IMG/VR virus record: IMGVR_UViG_3300023184_009621
Location: 1-35,829 of that record
DNA length: 35,829 nucleotides
Reading direction: 5' to 3' (one strand)
Source of the DNA: a virus
Below the pieces are notes generated by a model. It was not told the DNA's origin. It searched no databases and saw only the letters and a list, made by a program, of their open reading frames with translations. The translations under genes and the position numbers were made by a program. Numbering within the stretch: position 1 is the stretch's first letter; each line of letters opens with the position of its first letter. Of the stretch, positions 14,636-22,022 are shown in pieces.

Positions 14636-15640
14636 ATGTTAAAATATATAAAGAAAAAAATTGCAGCTAGAACACTTAAAGAGCACTACCTTTGTAGAAA
14701 CAAAGTACTTTTAAAAAGGCGTGAAGGTGGCTATGGAGACATACTTGTTTCCCGAATGCTATGTGAAGACATGCATAGAATAATGCCAGACATTGAATTA
14801 ACCTATGGATGTGTTGATAGATACAAATCCATTATGCAAAAACACCCATATGCTGAAATTGTTGGTCTTAACGGACTTGATGAATCAAAATATGGAAGCA
14901 TATACGACATAAGTATAGCTTGTGCCATTCATGAATCAACCACAGGAATTAAAAACTCCATGAATCGCTCAGATGTATGGGCAAAACACTGTGGGTACAC
15001 ACTTACAAAACATAATGCATATCTCAAAAAAGAAAACGATGAGCAATATCGTGAATTGATAAATAAAGAAAATTTAGAAAAAAAACCAACCATACTTTTT
15101 GTTCCATCATCTATTGATTATGATTACGGAAGAAGCAAATCCCTACTCTACAATCTTGCTTATGATGTTGTAAAAGTTTTAAGAGAAATGGGATTTTATG
15201 TATATTCAACCAATTCTGAAAATATCAGTGCATTAAATGATTTAAATGTAAAACAATATATTAGACCACATGAAAAAGATTGGATTGGTATCGTTGGTGC
15301 TGCTGATTATATTTTAACTATAGACACCGCAACACTACACATAGCAGGAATGCTAGAAAAACCACTAATTGGAATATTTGGACACACTAATGGAAAACTT
15401 GTATGCAAATATTATGATCATGTTTTAGTGCAAAAACACAAAGATGATGGAAATTGGCCTTGCGGACCATGCTATGTTTATCACTCATGCACCAAAAGTA
15501 ACGAAGAAATTAAACCATGTATTTCTGAATTAACCACAGAAGAGATTATAGCAGGTGTTAAAAAAGCAATTATTCGTTGGCCTCATCCTCATTTTTCAAC
15601 AAAACCATTTCTACCCCTGCCTCTTGAAACAATTTCTTAG
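14636..15640 (+). CDS. GT9/heptosyltransferase-like glycosyltransferase
   Basis: 334 residues from the ATG at 14636, with AAGG six bases upstream; a TTG two codons earlier is less likely. EGGYGDILVSRMLCEDM matches the GT9 N-terminal loop. The donor-site region reads DYILTIDTATLHIAGMLEKP, a clear D-T-(A/G)-x-x-H-(I/L)-A motif, then LIGIFGHTNG. CGPCYVYHSC near the end holds paired Cys, as in the C-terminal part of several GT9 proteins. It is better conserved than the GT9 at 12442 and probably active. Its last 71 bases overlap the convergent dCMP deaminase gene. Confidence 0.8.
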   Translation: MLKYIKKKIAARTLKEHYLCRNKVLLKRREGGYGDILVSRMLCEDMHRIMPDIELTYGCVDRYKSIMQKHPYAEIVGLNGLDESKYGSIYDISIACAIHESTTGIKNSMNRSDVWAKHCGYTLTKHNAYLKKENDEQYRELINKENLEKKPTILFVPSSIDYDYGRSKSLLYNLAYDVVKVLREMGFYVYSTNSENISALNDLNVKQYIRPHEKDWIGIVGAADYILTIDTATLHIAGMLEKPLIGIFGHTNGKLVCKYYDHVLVQKHKDDGNWPCGPCYVYHSCTKSNEEIKPCISELTTEEIIAGVKKAIIRWPHPHFSTKPFLPLPLETIS

Positions 15641-16022
15641 AAATCTCCATGTCTTCCTGCCAACGAGGATTATCACTAATCGGAGCTACCACTCTTACAA
15701 TTCCTGCTTGAATAATCATTGAACAACAAGTTGCACATGGCATCATTGGCCAAGTATAAATAGTGCAACCTTGTACGCTTCCACGAGCAAATAATAAAGC
15801 ATTTCTCTCAGCATGAACAATCATTTTATATTTTAAATTACGATCATTAAGACGCTCGTGACTGTCTTCTACGCCACGAGGCAAACCATTATATCCCAAA
15901 GAAACAACTCGACGATCCTTGTCTGCTATTACTGCACCGACTTTTGTTGATGGGTCTTTAGATGCAGATGCGACATATTTAGCTAAACCAATAAACCAAA
16001 AATTCCATTTATTGTTTTTCAC
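15570..16022 (-). CDS. dCMP deaminase
   Basis: 150 residues. The zinc site is HAE (70-72) with PCATC (95-99), so H70, C96 and C99 bind zinc and E72 is the catalytic acid. NGLPRG and the Trp-rich N terminus fit the phage/bacterial dCMP deaminase family. It turns dCMP into dUMP for thymidylate synthesis and helps raise the dTTP pool, which suits an AT-rich phage. GTG start with AAGGA seven bases upstream. It overlaps the acetyltransferase stop by 14 bases and the convergent GT9 gene by 71 bases. Confidence 0.9.
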   Translation of the reverse strand: MKNNKWNFWFIGLAKYVASASKDPSTKVGAVIADKDRRVVSLGYNGLPRGVEDSHERLNDRNLKYKMIVHAERNALLFARGSVQGCTIYTWPMMPCATCCSMIIQAGIVRVVAPISDNPRWQEDMEISKKLFQEAGVEMVLLKNEDEANE

Positions 16023-16524
16023 GGCTTTTCCTTGTTCTTGTCTTTTTAACAGGAACTATTTTTGGTTTATCAATAGAATAAACAAAATGATAACCATCAT
16101 GGCTAGGACCAAAAGCGTCCGCCTCTATTTTTACCGCCTTAAAATCCAAAGCTTTCAAAAATAAATGCGTAGACAAATTATGGTCGCTAACAACCAAACA
16201 AACTTGCTCTCGTTTAGTTTCAGAAGGAGGCGTTGACAACAACTTGTCAGTAACAAATTTAACAAGATAACGGCCATATCCTTGACGCTGATACTTAGGC
16301 GATATGGCCATATTAACTATAATGATATTTTTCACGCCTATTTGATAAATGATATGACCAATAACTAAATCATTTTTACATAAAACCATTGCGATGGTAT
16401 TTTTTTGACTTAAAGCAAATTTAAAATCTTGACTATCCCAAGGATTTTCAAAACATTTTTTTTCAACATAAAGCATCCTTCGCATATCACTTTGAAGAGC
16501 CCAACGAACTTTTAGTTTTGTCAT
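16009..16524 (-). CDS. GNAT-family N-acetyltransferase (RimI-like)
   Basis: 171 residues from the ATG at 16524, with GGAAG five bases upstream. The acetyl-CoA site is in NMAISPKYQRQGYGRYLV (72-89), with the Q-x-x-G-x-G core at 79-84, and SDHNLSTHLFLKALDFKAV gives motif B. The order is like RimI, which acetylates protein N termini. The C-terminal tail is very basic (VKKTRTRKSREKQ). The substrate is unknown; host ribosomal or virion proteins and small molecules are all possible. It overlaps the glycosylase gene by 38 bases and the deaminase by 14. Confidence 0.8.
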   Translation of the reverse strand: MTKLKVRWALQSDMRRMLYVEKKCFENPWDSQDFKFALSQKNTIAMVLCKNDLVIGHIIYQIGVKNIIIVNMAISPKYQRQGYGRYLVKFVTDKLLSTPPSETKREQVCLVVSDHNLSTHLFLKALDFKAVKIEADAFGPSHDGYHFVYSIDKPKIVPVKKTRTRKSREKQ

Positions 16525-17161
16525 ATGACTTCCAGCCATAGTAAGCAATCCATTTAGATTTAAGCCTGTTAAGAAATTCTATACCAGACTCATCAGTATG
16601 TCTATTAGAATAAACTTTCCAGATAAGAAGATCAAGATCAGCAACGCTTTTCTTTGACATTTCTGCTATTTTAAGAAAAATTTGTTCTAAATTCTTATAC
16701 TTTTTACCACTTGGAGAATTTTTTGGAGTTGATATACCACAGTCAGACATAAAGTTAAGTATATGACGATCCAAACCAGCATATTTTTGATTAGGTCTAC
16801 TATGCATCAAAAAACAACGAGCAGTTTTTGGTCCAATACCCGGAATTGCCTCTAATTCTTCAACGCTGCAAATCTTCAAATTCAAACCACTATAAGCTAA
16901 AGCTCTAAAAGTTTTTGCTTTGTTATTATAACAACCAATACCTGCCTTGCGCATTTCCTCAGCAAGATTAGATTGCTTATCGATAAGGCGAATAAAATCA
17001 AAAGGATGTTTGTTTTTTTTATTTTGTTTTGACAATAATTTTTCAAGGGAATTGGCAGCAGTAGTTCCATTTTTTCCTGCTGCACAAATCCAAAATAAAA
17101 GAACTTCTTCTAAACCATCTTGAGACAAATTAAAAGAAGTTATATTTTTAGGATCAATCAT
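16487..17161 (-). CDS. HhH-GPD DNA glycosylase
   Basis: 224 residues from the ATG at 17161. LEAIPGIGPKTARCFLMH holds the helix-hairpin-helix (107-113) with Lys112 in the position of the catalytic Lys of endonuclease III/OGG-type enzymes. GLDRHIL supplies the conserved Asp (131). No C-terminal 4Fe-4S cysteine cluster is seen, unlike endonuclease III and MutY. It should remove damaged bases, and the Lys predicts a combined glycosylase/AP-lyase, but base specificity cannot be told. Its ATG overlaps the preceding stop by one base (TAATG), so it is coupled to the UvsY-like gene. Confidence 0.8.
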   Translation of the reverse strand: MIDPKNITSFNLSQDGLEEVLLFWICAAGKNGTTAANSLEKLLSKQNKKNKHPFDFIRLIDKQSNLAEEMRKAGIGCYNNKAKTFRALAYSGLNLKICSVEELEAIPGIGPKTARCFLMHSRPNQKYAGLDRHILNFMSDCGISTPKNSPSGKKYKNLEQIFLKIAEMSKKSVADLDLLIWKVYSNRHTDESGIEFLNRLKSKWIAYYGWKSYDKTKSSLGSSK

Positions 17162-17652
17162 TATCGAACCTTCATAAAATCTTCGGCAGTACAAGTTAAA
17201 TTAGCTGCCTCATCAACAATGTCACGATTTAATGACTTCATTTCAGCACGCATTGTGTGACCACGATTTTGAGCATTGTCGTGATTTTTATACCACGCTT
17301 GTAAATGTGCTCGAATATGACCAACAACTTCTTTGCGTTCAGCAATTTTCTTTTTTGCTGCAACAACATCTACATTTGCAGTAGCAAATGCTTTAGCATA
17401 ATTGTCACTATTACCTGCATCTTTTGCTTCAATAAACTTTAGACTATACAAAGCATCGGCATCAATATCTGCCAGTAAAACTTCTTTCTGAGCATATTCA
17501 AGTTGTTTTCCTAAATAATCAATCCATCCATATTCTTTGTTCATGTAATCAGGAAGAGTAAGTTCATTATATCTCATGTTTGCGGGATCAAGAATGACTT
17601 CTCTACCCTGTACTAAAACAATAATTCGATCCAATGGGGCATCAATAGACAT
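17161..17652 (-). CDS. UvsY-like recombination mediator (putative)
   Basis: 163 residues from the ATG at 17652 (GGAGA upstream). Direct sequence similarity to UvsY is weak, but the layout fits: a short N-terminal beta-like part, a conserved-looking Tyr/Trp segment (YMNKEYGWIDYLGKQLEYAQ), a helical Lys/Ala-rich centre, then an amphipathic helix ending in a RG-(x)n motif (NAQNRGHTMRAEMKSLN) like the ALDAIKSRGFAIKHI end of T4 UvsY. UvsY loads UvsX onto gp32-covered DNA, and both partners are in this window, as are the helicases. Position and size support the call, but a fold search is needed to confirm it. Confidence 0.5.
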   Translation of the reverse strand: MSIDAPLDRIIVLVQGREVILDPANMRYNELTLPDYMNKEYGWIDYLGKQLEYAQKEVLLADIDADALYSLKFIEAKDAGNSDNYAKAFATANVDVVAAKKKIAERKEVVGHIRAHLQAWYKNHDNAQNRGHTMRAEMKSLNRDIVDEAANLTCTAEDFMKVR

Positions 17653-17680
17653 GACATATTCTCCAATCTGCAACCAAATA

Positions 17681-17845
17681 CTATGATTTTAAAATTAACT
17701 CTCGCAACATAGCTGTCAACTCAAAGGAATTAAGTTTTTCAGACTCTAAAGTCTTTACTCGTTCTACAAGAATAGTGTGATTTTCTTCCAAACGAACTAG
17801 GCGATCAATTATCTCAGACGATAAATCGTCCTTGCTTGCATCCAT
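17681..17845 (-). CDS. Small coiled-coil protein, 54 residues
   Basis: ATG at 17845 with GGAGG eight bases upstream; TAG at 17683-17681. The protein is acidic at the start (MDASKDDLSSEIIDRL), then has heptad-like Leu/Val spacing (VRLEENHTILVERVKTLESEKL) and a short C-terminal helix. It lies between the DnaB helicase and UvsY-like genes on the same strand, and the strong ribosome site argues that it is translated. It could be a small helicase or recombination accessory; nothing in the sequence shows which. Confidence 0.7.
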   Translation of the reverse strand: MDASKDDLSSEIIDRLVRLEENHTILVERVKTLESEKLNSFELTAMLRELILKS

Positions 17846-17905
17846 AATAAAATCCTCCAACTCATGTTAAATCTAAATGAGTATGGAAAAACTCTTTCCC
17901 AAAAA

Positions 17906-19441
17906 TCAAGCTTCATATGTTGCATCATCAATTGAATCACCCTTAAAACCTCTTCTACTACGCTGACCTTTTTTAGAATCTGTCACATTATCAATTGTGA
18001 CTTCCTCTGCCTTTTTTTCCTGAACAAGATTCATGCGCTCACGATATTGCTCTTTTGATATTTGAAACATATCAAGAGTGCCAAGAGCATAATCAAATCC
18101 TATGTTAAAGGAAAATCTAGATCGACCGTTTCTATGCTTAATCACAAAAACTCTTCCAACCTGAGCATCTTTCTCCAAAACCTGTTGGTTGATTGACCAA
18201 AAAGCATCAAGGGGTTTAAACTGATCAAAGCTTGTGCCAATATTACTTTCATCAATATATTGACCTATTTCGAGCTTTGCAGCACTCTGATTTGGTTGAA
18301 CGCAAGTAAAGGTGCAATGACCTTTTTCTACACCAAAACCTCTAAGATCCCGAAGAATACGATAAGCACTTTCATATTTTTTTACCGTAGGATCATCTTT
18401 CATTTCGCCAACATAATCAACAATAAGAACATTAGGTTTAAAACCTCGCAATTCTAATTGTGCCATGAATGCTCTAATCCCATTTACATCAAGCATGCCA
18501 CCGGGAAATTGCTTAATATGCAAAAGATTAGAATCCATTTTTTCTTTTTTAAACTCTTCAACAGTTTTATAAACTTCATCTTTACAACCACGAAGATTAT
18601 TGATGTCCATCTTTGTAAATTGAGAAGTAAACCGTTGAGCAATACCCAACTCATCCATTTCCATGGTTAAATAAAGAACTTTATGACCAAGTAAAACATT
18701 GCAAACAGCAGTTTTTACAAGGGCCAATGATTTACCAGTACCGGGAAGTCCAATCCAACTACCAATTTGACCTACAAACATTCCACCACCTGTTAAGGTG
18801 TCATCAATCGCAGGAAATCCAGTGGTGAAACGATCCTTGCCAACAAAAACCTCATCCATTCTTTTGTACATTTCGTCAAGCTGACTGAAATAATCAAGAC
18901 CGGGCTCATAGCTGCGGTCAATAAGCATCGCTTGACGCATACGCTCATAAACAAAAGACCAAGTTTTTTCATCTTCGGGAGCTTCTTGCATCTTTTCAAG
19001 ACTTGCATGAAAGGCCACTTTAACAGCTTGAACTTTTGCAAAAAATGTTACCTTATCAATAAGATAATCACGAGTTTCTAAACCCGGCACATAATAATCA
19101 GTAAGAGCTTTTAGTTCACCAATATAAACCAATTGAACTGAACGCTCACGATCTTTAGTTGCAGTTAAAATGTCATTAGACAAAAAATCTAAATCAGGCA
19201 TTGATTTTTTATTTGCAAAATATTCAAAAAGCAGCTTGCAAATAAGAACATGTGCTTCATTGCTAAAATATTCAGGCTTAATTTTATCCATAGACTGAAT
19301 AAGCATCTGATCATCTGTCAAAAGCATACCAAGCAGCTTGCGCTGAAATGTATCATCCCAAGCAAATTTTGGCTTAATTACTTCAGAATCGCCACTTATT
19401 GATTCCAACTGGGCTTGTTCTTCAGGAGTCAATTCTCGCAT
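17906..19441 (-). CDS. DnaB/gp41-type replicative helicase
   Basis: 511 residues; GAGG seven bases before the ATG. An N-terminal helical domain (about 25-150, FQRKLLGMLLTDDQM and following) resembles the DnaB N-terminal domain. The RecA-like core has Walker A GLPGTGKS (231-238), a Glu-rich strand YLTMEMDE and Walker B VLIVDYVGEM (338-347). FVIKHRNGRSRFSFNIGFD matches the arginine-finger region near the end. The tail is basic then acidic. It should unwind the fork as a 5'-3' hexamer. No primase or loader gene was recognised in the window. Confidence 0.92.
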   Translation of the reverse strand: MRELTPEEQAQLESISGDSEVIKPKFAWDDTFQRKLLGMLLTDDQMLIQSMDKIKPEYFSNEAHVLICKLLFEYFANKKSMPDLDFLSNDILTATKDRERSVQLVYIGELKALTDYYVPGLETRDYLIDKVTFFAKVQAVKVAFHASLEKMQEAPEDEKTWSFVYERMRQAMLIDRSYEPGLDYFSQLDEMYKRMDEVFVGKDRFTTGFPAIDDTLTGGGMFVGQIGSWIGLPGTGKSLALVKTAVCNVLLGHKVLYLTMEMDELGIAQRFTSQFTKMDINNLRGCKDEVYKTVEEFKKEKMDSNLLHIKQFPGGMLDVNGIRAFMAQLELRGFKPNVLIVDYVGEMKDDPTVKKYESAYRILRDLRGFGVEKGHCTFTCVQPNQSAAKLEIGQYIDESNIGTSFDQFKPLDAFWSINQQVLEKDAQVGRVFVIKHRNGRSRFSFNIGFDYALGTLDMFQISKEQYRERMNLVQEKKAEEVTIDNVTDSKKGQRSRRGFKGDSIDDATYEA

Positions 19442-19532
19442 TTTACAACCTCATGTACATAGTTTAACCTATCGTACCACAAATAATGGCAATCAAGATA
19501 GACTATTTTTTTAAACATTAAGTTCAAATAAA

Positions 19533-19877
19533 CTATGGACGAAAATACGCCAATATCAATTGAGCGAAACGACGAGCTTGAGGAGAAAGATTTTTATTGT
19601 TTGATGCCGATACAACCCTATGATAAAAATCAGTATCAGCCTTCAAAGTGTTTTTATCTCTATACATAGAAAATGGCAATGCTGCTCGCCAATCTTTCCC
19701 TGCCTTGCAATATTCAATATCATGGATTTGACAAGCACCATCAATCGGATCAATAGGACTAGGAAGTGGAGATCCATCTTTCAAAGAATCACAGGATTTA
19801 GCAGAAAGCTTTGGGCCGGGACCACAATAAATCCCATGCCAGTTTTCTTGCAATTGTATCCAATCAATAAACTTCAT
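19533..19877 (-). CDS. Phospholipase A2-like protein
   Basis: 114 residues. The calcium loop YCGPG (17-21) and the catalytic His-Asp pair in DGACQIHDIEYCKA (46-59, H52-D53) are those of secreted and parvovirus-capsid phospholipases A2. A later Asp (ADTDFYHRV) is placed where the family has its second acid. The first residues, MKFIDWIQLQE, look like the capsid-targeting peptide of T4 internal proteins. If packaged, the enzyme could cut host phospholipids during entry, as the parvovirus domain does, or act in lysis. No ribosome site is visible before the ATG. Confidence 0.75.
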   Translation of the reverse strand: MKFIDWIQLQENWHGIYCGPGPKLSAKSCDSLKDGSPLPSPIDPIDGACQIHDIEYCKAGKDWRAALPFSMYRDKNTLKADTDFYHRVVSASNNKNLSPQARRFAQLILAYFRP

Positions 19878-20022
19878 GAACTATTTAGGGAAGATAGATT
19901 TGAAAATGAGCGGCACACCGGCAAACATTCACTATGGTATCATTATCATTAAAAAAACAAATATCTTATATTAAATTTGCGAATGACGGCGAACTATACC
20001 GCTCAATTTCAATTATATAGTA

Positions 20023-20580
20023 TTATTGACCCTGCAGATAATCAAATTCACTTAGAGAAACCATTCCGTTACGAATAGACTTCTCACGAGTAATTTTTTT
20101 ACCCATACTTTTTTGACCATTCCAAACAATAGCTTTGCAATAAGTTGCAAACTTAGAATCAATTTTCAACGGAGCATTTTTATCGGGTCGTTCATTTTTA
20201 GGCACAAAACAATGAATAACCCTATCTAAAAGCCTTTCTTGAAACTTGCCATATTTTTGACGATTTGCTCCATGACGAGTGCGATTTGCCCAAAGATTTT
20301 GAAGCTCATCTACAATCTTGATTACAAAAAAATCCTTTGCATGTTTTTTTGCAACAGCCAAAGATTTTTCAATATAAACTTGTCTTTTATAATATGAACC
20401 GGCTCGCAACATAGACATCTGCAATTCCTGCTTGATATCTTCAGCATCATCAATAAAGTTGTTATTAGTGTTTTTCTTTTTTAATTCATGACTAGCATGC
20501 CAACAAAGGCGAGAAAAACGACGGTCAAGATCTTCAAATTCAATTTCCGTAATCGGAAAATCATGTATAATTTCTTTCAT
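20023..20580 (-). CDS. Possible phage sigma factor (region 2-like)
   Basis: 185 residues from the ATG at 20580 (GGAGA nine bases upstream). RRFSRLCWHASHEL with DDAEDIKQELQMSML resembles sigma regions 2.1-2.2, where D-A-E-D-(I/L)-x-Q is common. Near the end KFATYCKAIVWNGQKSMGKKITREKSIR resembles regions 2.3-2.4 (F-x-T-Y-A then basic/aromatic DNA-contact residues). Between them is an insertion of about 70 residues. T4 gp55 is likewise a short sigma with region 2 only. No clear region 4 is present. It follows the polymerase gene by 16 bases. A fold search could overturn this call. Confidence 0.42.
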   Translation of the reverse strand: MKEIIHDFPITEIEFEDLDRRFSRLCWHASHELKKKNTNNNFIDDAEDIKQELQMSMLRAGSYYKRQVYIEKSLAVAKKHAKDFFVIKIVDELQNLWANRTRHGANRQKYGKFQERLLDRVIHCFVPKNERPDKNAPLKIDSKFATYCKAIVWNGQKSMGKKITREKSIRNGMVSLSEFDYLQGQ

Positions 20581-20596
20581 TCGGCACAATCTCCAT

Positions 20597-21916
20597 TTAT
20601 TCTTTATGGCCTATAGGCTTGAGATCATTAAGATTTCTGCCAGCACGGCAAGTAACCTTCATGCACAATCCGGGACTAAGTCTTGATTCTGCTGTAAGAA
20701 CCTTGTGACAAATGCTGTATATTTGCTTCCAATTATCTTTTTTAGCATACACGACATACCCGTCATGAACAGTATAAGCGATATCAGCCTTTTTATACAA
20801 AGCCACATGTAGGTCTATAAGTTTTTCTAAACACAAAGTAGCTGCGGGTGATTGAACAGCAAAATTCCTAGCAAGATATTCTTTACCAGCATCGAAATTG
20901 GCCCGACGACGCCCAAAAACATCTTGAGCAAATCCGTGTTCACGAACCATAGACTCACATTGTGTTACAAAGACTAAAGAGGCTCGAAACGAAGAACTAA
21001 TTCGTTCCACTACCAATTCAGCCAAGTCGATTGCAACCCCACAACGCTGTGATAGCGCACGGGCCGACTGTCCATATATAGTCGGCAAAAAACATTTTTT
21101 TGCGAAATCCCTATCTTGTAAACCTTGAGATTTTTGACCTGTCAATTTTTCATATAACGCCGAATAAACATCAGACTTAACATACATTTCACTTAAACCT
21201 ACATCTTTACTTAAGTGAGCTAAAACTGCTACTTCCATGCCTTTAAAATCAAAAGACATAAATAATTGATCTTGACGCAAAGGCTTTAAAACCGCCTTTA
21301 TTTGGTCTCCCATAGCATGAGGCACATAACCTTTATCAAAAGCTTTTGTGCAAAGCAAACGACCATTTTGCTGTCCCTCAATGTCATAACAAGCATGCAC
21401 TTTAGCTTGTATTTCAACATCAAGAATTCCTATTGATTCCAAATGAGGCAAAACCGTCGTTAAAAGCGGTAAATGAATATTTTTGTATATTGGCTCAGAT
21501 TGACGCCAATAATCGTTTTTAATGAGGTTTTTGAGCCTCTGAAGGGCTTCTGCTAAATTTTTTGGAGCAACCGTCTTTAAACCGCTGTAATTTTCTAAAA
21601 CCTTAAAATCAATAATTGCACCATTTACTTCATATGATTTGCCAGTTTTGAAACGAATATATGTGGATAGAGCTTTCCAATTCCAAGTCAATATTTTCCA
21701 GCCTTTTGAAAAGATTGATATACTGAGCATGCTGGAGATAATAGGCAAAGTTTCATCTTTTAAAACAAGTATTATTTCATGACCTTCTTTGCCACTAATA
21801 ATCAACTCATTACTCGCATTTTTATCAGTAAAATCAAGAATTTCGGGTCTACAGGTCACAAGAACACTGTTCCCCTCAAATTGATTCAATGCTTCAGCCA
21901 AATCGTTGTAATTCAC
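20597..21916 (-). CDS. Family A DNA polymerase, compact, exonuclease-degenerate
   Basis: 439 residues. Motif A is SFDFKGMEVAVLAHLS (221-236, catalytic D223). Motif B is RDFAKKCFLPTIYG (269-282; R269, K273, Y281). RNFAVQSPAA precedes motif C, AYTVHDGYVVY (VHDG 383-386), where most family members have HDE, so the Glu is replaced by Gly. The first 170 residues have the outline of a 3'-5' exonuclease domain (WKILTWNWKALSTY, GAIIDFKVLENYSGLK) but lack the usual D-x-E acids. Proofreading may come from the separate DnaQ-like exonuclease at 28431. The start is GTG at 21916, with AGGA upstream and a good promoter at 21938-21966. Confidence 0.9.
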   Translation of the reverse strand: MNYNDLAEALNQFEGNSVLVTCRPEILDFTDKNASNELIISGKEGHEIILVLKDETLPIISSMLSISIFSKGWKILTWNWKALSTYIRFKTGKSYEVNGAIIDFKVLENYSGLKTVAPKNLAEALQRLKNLIKNDYWRQSEPIYKNIHLPLLTTVLPHLESIGILDVEIQAKVHACYDIEGQQNGRLLCTKAFDKGYVPHAMGDQIKAVLKPLRQDQLFMSFDFKGMEVAVLAHLSKDVGLSEMYVKSDVYSALYEKLTGQKSQGLQDRDFAKKCFLPTIYGQSARALSQRCGVAIDLAELVVERISSSFRASLVFVTQCESMVREHGFAQDVFGRRRANFDAGKEYLARNFAVQSPAATLCLEKLIDLHVALYKKADIAYTVHDGYVVYAKKDNWKQIYSICHKVLTAESRLSPGLCMKVTCRAGRNLNDLKPIGHKE

Positions 21917-21937
21917 AGAGTTTTCCTAAATGATCCC

Positions 21938-21966
21938 ATTATGCCCTAAAACAAAAAGAACATCAA
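21938..21966 (-). promoter_or_regulatory. Sigma70-like promoter for the polymerase operon
   Basis: Minus strand: TTGATG (21966-21961), 17-base spacer, CATAAT (21943-21938), 21 bases before the GTG at 21916. It lies outside the structured region that starts near 22023. Confidence 0.65.
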
Positions 21967-22022
21967 GAAAACTTTAACATATTTCAATTTAAAATTCTGG
22001 TTGTACAATCATAATTTATAAC

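Noticed and set aside
19878-20022. Long-range GAGCGG/CCGCTC stem between the phospholipase and sigma-like genes
   Set aside because: Only six pairs about 90 bases apart with little inner pairing; could be chance.
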